Of a DNA stretch of 64,000 bases, positions 61,504-64,000 are shown in pieces (the first letter of the stretch is position 1; each line of letters starts with the position of its first letter). The translations under genes were made by a program, and so were the position numbers. Location of the stretch: NCBI RefSeq assembly GCF_000023825.1, contig NC_013061.1, forward strand, positions 2,604,001 to 2,668,000, written 5' to 3'. The stretch comes from Pedobacter heparinus DSM 2366. Lineage in GTDB: Bacteria; Bacteroidota; Bacteroidia; Sphingobacteriales; Sphingobacteriaceae. The notes beneath the pieces were generated by a model. It was not told the DNA's origin, made no database searches, and saw only the letters and a program-made list of their open reading frames with translations.

Positions 61504-62874
61504 CTAATAAGCCTGATTGGTTTTACTGAACATACCTTGCTTAATTATCCATTTGGTAAGGTATCCTTGTGCTGCATGTGACGCAACCCATTCTTCCCTT
61601 CCTCCAAAATTATCTTCTTTCAAAGTGATATAACTACGTCTGTCGGCCGATCTATTTTGCATATCCAACACAGCCTGCGCATGCAGAGTTTCCCAATAGT
61701 CACCTTTTTTGCTCACGCCCTTGTCCATTCTAAAGGCGCTCATCTGGCAATCCATCAGCGCAAAATTCATTCTTCTTCCTTTTCCCCAATCGGTATTTTG
61801 TGGATAGTAAATTACATCTGACCCAGGAACATACATCGTACCTCCGGGAGGCACTGAAGGCGGCGAGGGAAACTCAAGGTCGATCAAAGCTTTGTAAATA
61901 AGATCTGTATTGAAAAAAGCCGCTTCTGGAGTAGGTCGCTGTGCCAGTGTAAATGTTAAGGCATTATAGAAATTATGTGCTGTGCAGGCCATATAGTCGG
62001 GATGTACAAAGCCATGATTTGTAATGGTTCCATCATTATTGCAATTTGATCCCTTTAGTACTTCGCTTAGCTTTCTACCGTTTATTACCGTTGAGCTGCT
62101 TAAGTCGTCTGGCCTCGCATTAGCGGAAAGCATCAATTCAATATTTTTGTTCATCCAGAGCTTCCAGTTAGCGTGATGTGGCATCATAGCCATAGCAACG
62201 TGCAGAACCATGGCATTCCATGAGTTCTCTTCGGATTTACTATCACCTTTAAAATTTACCTTTCCTCCACTGCTCTTATAATAGGGAACATTATACTTAT
62301 TAAAGCGGTCGGCCTCATACTCTACCATCCGCCGAACTAGCTCCTGATCTGCGGGAGGAAGTTCATCCCACATCAGCCAGCCGGCAAAGCCTCCGAAGCC
62401 TGCCCAAAGTGCACTTTGCCAGACATTTCCCCAACCGCCTGCCTGGTTTATTTTATGTCTGTATGCTACAGAGCCAATAAGTTTTAACGTTATTTTTTTA
62501 GCATCAGAAAGAGATACCCCGGTTTTAGATGGATCATACACACCTGTTTTGATCGATACTGCCAAAGCAAATGCCTCACTACCGGGTTCTCTGATACTCT
62601 TGATCTTTAAATAAGTGCTATCCTGTAAATTGTATTTGTTGATCTCGTTGTACCATGTGGACAAAGCAAATCGGTTACTATTCAAGAGTATTTCTCTTTG
62701 TTTAATAGAAAGAGGATCCGTTGGATTGCCTTTTCGGAATTTTTTCCAATTAATCGGCAACACGTAGTTCGAAGCAACATTATCTTTTAATGGTAATAGC
62801 TTTTTTGAGCATGCCGATGTATTAAGTAGTATAATGACGAGAACCAGCTTCAAATTTAGGGTATTATGGAACAT
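61504..62874 (-). CDS. Secreted lipoprotein, putative helical-barrel polysaccharide-active enzyme of unassigned family
   Basis: 456 residues. Lipoprotein signal MFHNTLNLKLVLVIILLNTSAC. The body is rich in amphipathic helices with aromatic clusters (GGWGNVWQSALWAGFGGFAG, WLMWDELPPADQELVRRM), and conserved-looking polar motifs (SKSEENSWNAMVLHVAMAMM, GTITNHGFVHPDYMACTAHN) that resemble active-site regions of (alpha/alpha)6 polysaccharide lyases or hydrolases. I cannot name a family with confidence; a lyase acting before the GH105 gene 129 bp downstream would make sense. The 152-bp gap to 63026 holds nothing recognised. Confidence 0.6.
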   Translation of the reverse strand: MFHNTLNLKLVLVIILLNTSACSKKLLPLKDNVASNYVLPINWKKFRKGNPTDPLSIKQREILLNSNRFALSTWYNEINKYNLQDSTYLKIKSIREPGSEAFALAVSIKTGVYDPSKTGVSLSDAKKITLKLIGSVAYRHKINQAGGWGNVWQSALWAGFGGFAGWLMWDELPPADQELVRRMVEYEADRFNKYNVPYYKSSGGKVNFKGDSKSEENSWNAMVLHVAMAMMPHHANWKLWMNKNIELMLSANARPDDLSSSTVINGRKLSEVLKGSNCNNDGTITNHGFVHPDYMACTAHNFYNALTFTLAQRPTPEAAFFNTDLIYKALIDLEFPSPPSVPPGGTMYVPGSDVIYYPQNTDWGKGRRMNFALMDCQMSAFRMDKGVSKKGDYWETLHAQAVLDMQNRSADRRSYITLKEDNFGGREEWVASHAAQGYLTKWIIKQGMFSKTNQAY

Positions 62875-63026
62875 TTAATTGTTTTTTTAGTTAGGCTGCG
62901 ATTATTTTTCCAAAAATTATATCAGTTAAAGAGGTTGGGAAGGGTTCATTCTTATTTTGTTCAAAATTTAACAAAAGCTAATACACTTCTATTATCCGCT
63001 TCATTAATTAACATATCACGCAGATG

Positions 63027-64000
63027 CTATGGAGCTGTAACATCCACCAACTTAAATCCTGCACTACGGATCACCTGTTGAGTGGACGTTACCCAATTCA
63101 CCAATACACCTACAGAAACCTGTCTGGTCGATGGTACTGTAAATGTAATTGCTGCCGAAGTTTTGCTAACAAAAGTCACAGATGCGAGGGCAGTGTTTAT
63201 ATTGGCAAGGTCGGGTAGTGTAGCACCATTTGCTGCAACTAAAAGCCGGGTTTCGGTTCCCGAATTGTTAAAGCCATTCGCAGTACCTTGCTGCCAACTG
63301 AATTCATAAGTTCCCGGAGGCAGAGTGAATGTTTGATATACTTTTCCATTTGCTATATTGGGATCAGCAGGAACCTTTTGCAAACCGAAGAAGCTTACTC
63401 CGTTAAAATTATCATACCCACCATAAATTTTAGTTGGAGCCCCTTGATTTTTAGCAGCTGCATTTACCGTCCAATCTTTTAGCGTTCCCCACCTCGTGCC
63501 ATCATATAGATCGGGAGTAAAAGGCTGAGAAGCGTTTTTCAGATAAGCTGAAGTAACATCCTCGAAGACGACATTTTTTGTGACGTTAACTCCGGTAGAA
63601 AAATTATCGATAGCCAGTAGTTCAGGTAAATATTCCGTTGAATAGGTGAAGCCGGTGCGCGGCTTAAAATTAGGGATTAACGTTTGATTTTCATTTGGAG
63701 GTATCGTAATTGTGCGGGTAACATTAAACTTGTCGGTATAGGTTAGTTTGGTATACGCGAGCTGGGTCTCAGAAATCCAGTTGATGGTTGCGACATTATC
63801 GGTGATAAGCGCATCTTTAAACGTTCTATTTCTAATTGAGGCCTGATAGGTATCACCATAAACATTACCAGAACCGGTTACTTTCACCGATTTGTGACCT
63901 TTCGCGTCAAAAGTGTATAAATCGAAAGTATAAGCTCCTTCGGGCAAATTGTTTACCATGACTTCGACGGTGTTCATTCCCGGCGCTCGCTCAATGATCG
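63027..64000 (-). CDS. DUF4998/DUF5013-type secreted glycan-locus protein (5' end outside window)
   Basis: The frame is open from the right window edge to the stop at 63027, at least 323 residues; the ATG at 63977 is internal. The first part (PEGAYTFDLYTFDAKGHKSV, ISETQLAYTKLTYTDKFNVT) resembles DUF4998, and the C-terminal part is a jelly-roll-like domain (TFTLPPGTYEFSWQQGTANG, ITFTVPSTRQVSVGVLVNWV) typical of DUF5013 in proteins encoded next to susD genes. It is probably an outer-surface glycan-binding protein of a SusCD locus lying to the right of the window. Confidence 0.8.
   Translation of the reverse strand, partial: IIERAPGMNTVEVMVNNLPEGAYTFDLYTFDAKGHKSVKVTGSGNVYGDTYQASIRNRTFKDALITDNVATINWISETQLAYTKLTYTDKFNVTRTITIPPNENQTLIPNFKPRTGFTYSTEYLPELLAIDNFSTGVNVTKNVVFEDVTSAYLKNASQPFTPDLYDGTRWGTLKDWTVNAAAKNQGAPTKIYGGYDNFNGVSFFGLQKVPADPNIANGKVYQTFTLPPGTYEFSWQQGTANGFNNSGTETRLLVAANGATLPDLANINTALASVTFVSKTSAAITFTVPSTRQVSVGVLVNWVTSTQQVIRSAGFKLVDVTAP

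Overview
The window looks like a chromosomal segment of a Sphingobacteriaceae-like Bacteroidota (Pedobacter or a near relative). This rests on three sets of SusC or SusC/SusD genes with ECF sigma / FecR anti-sigma regulators, LytTR/LytS signalling, weak ribosome binding sites, and several matches to the Bacteroidota -7 promoter box TAnnTTTG. No rRNA, tRNA, CRISPR array or intact insertion sequence was seen. Genus-level assignment is inference.

Layout. 1-3895: the 5' part of a SusC receptor gene cut by the window edge, its FecR, and a divergently transcribed sigma factor. 3917-13074 (all minus): a sulfated-glycan utilisation locus running sigma, FecR, SusC, SusD, sulfatase. 13357-16251: a sphingomyelin-synthase-like membrane enzyme and a LytTR/LytS pair. 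16321-25118: a DsbD split over two genes, then a TetR-controlled RND efflux operon (adaptor, pump, TolC-like channel) with three copies of a palindromic operator. 25401-38295: hexuronate catabolism (uxuA, SDR mannonate oxidoreductase, kdgK, KDPG aldolase, ExuT-type transporter, GapN-like dehydrogenase, LacI regulator). Inside it lies a second LacI regulator next to an N-acetylhexosamine-kinase-like gene. 38307-42137: mixed housekeeping genes (TIGR04325 methyltransferase, FabV, Idi) and an overlapping HipA-like kinase / DUF3037 pair. 42204-53812: a complete polysaccharide utilisation locus (sigma, FecR, SusC, SusD, small lipoprotein, GH3, GH20). 54083-57698: small regulatory and membrane genes, including a SatD/DUF3307 pair behind three exactly phased palindromes. 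57699-64000: a decayed patch with an AraC remnant, then another glycan-degradation cluster (beta-propeller lipoprotein, GH105, an unassigned enzyme, a cut-off DUF4998/DUF5013-type surface protein).

How it works together. Sigma/FecR/SusC sets would sense and import specific glycans. The sulfatase, GH3, GH20 and GH105 would trim them. N-acetylhexosamine could enter metabolism through the NahK-like kinase. Uronic acids released by GH105-type enzymes could feed ExuT, UxuA and the KDPG branch, with GapN oxidising the glyceraldehyde-3-phosphate produced. Two imperfect repeats of one site, between uxuB and kdgK and upstream of exuT, suggest that one LacI factor joins the split hexuronate genes into a regulon.

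The most interesting unexplained structures are: the SatD/DUF3307 module, whose first gene has cyclase-like motifs and whose leader carries three TATAGA-N8-TCTATA palindromes at exactly 29-bp spacing; matching hairpins in two fecR-susC gaps; the three-copy TetR operator block; and a recurring AACCAAA leader motif in front of first genes. All functions are predictions from sequence reading alone.
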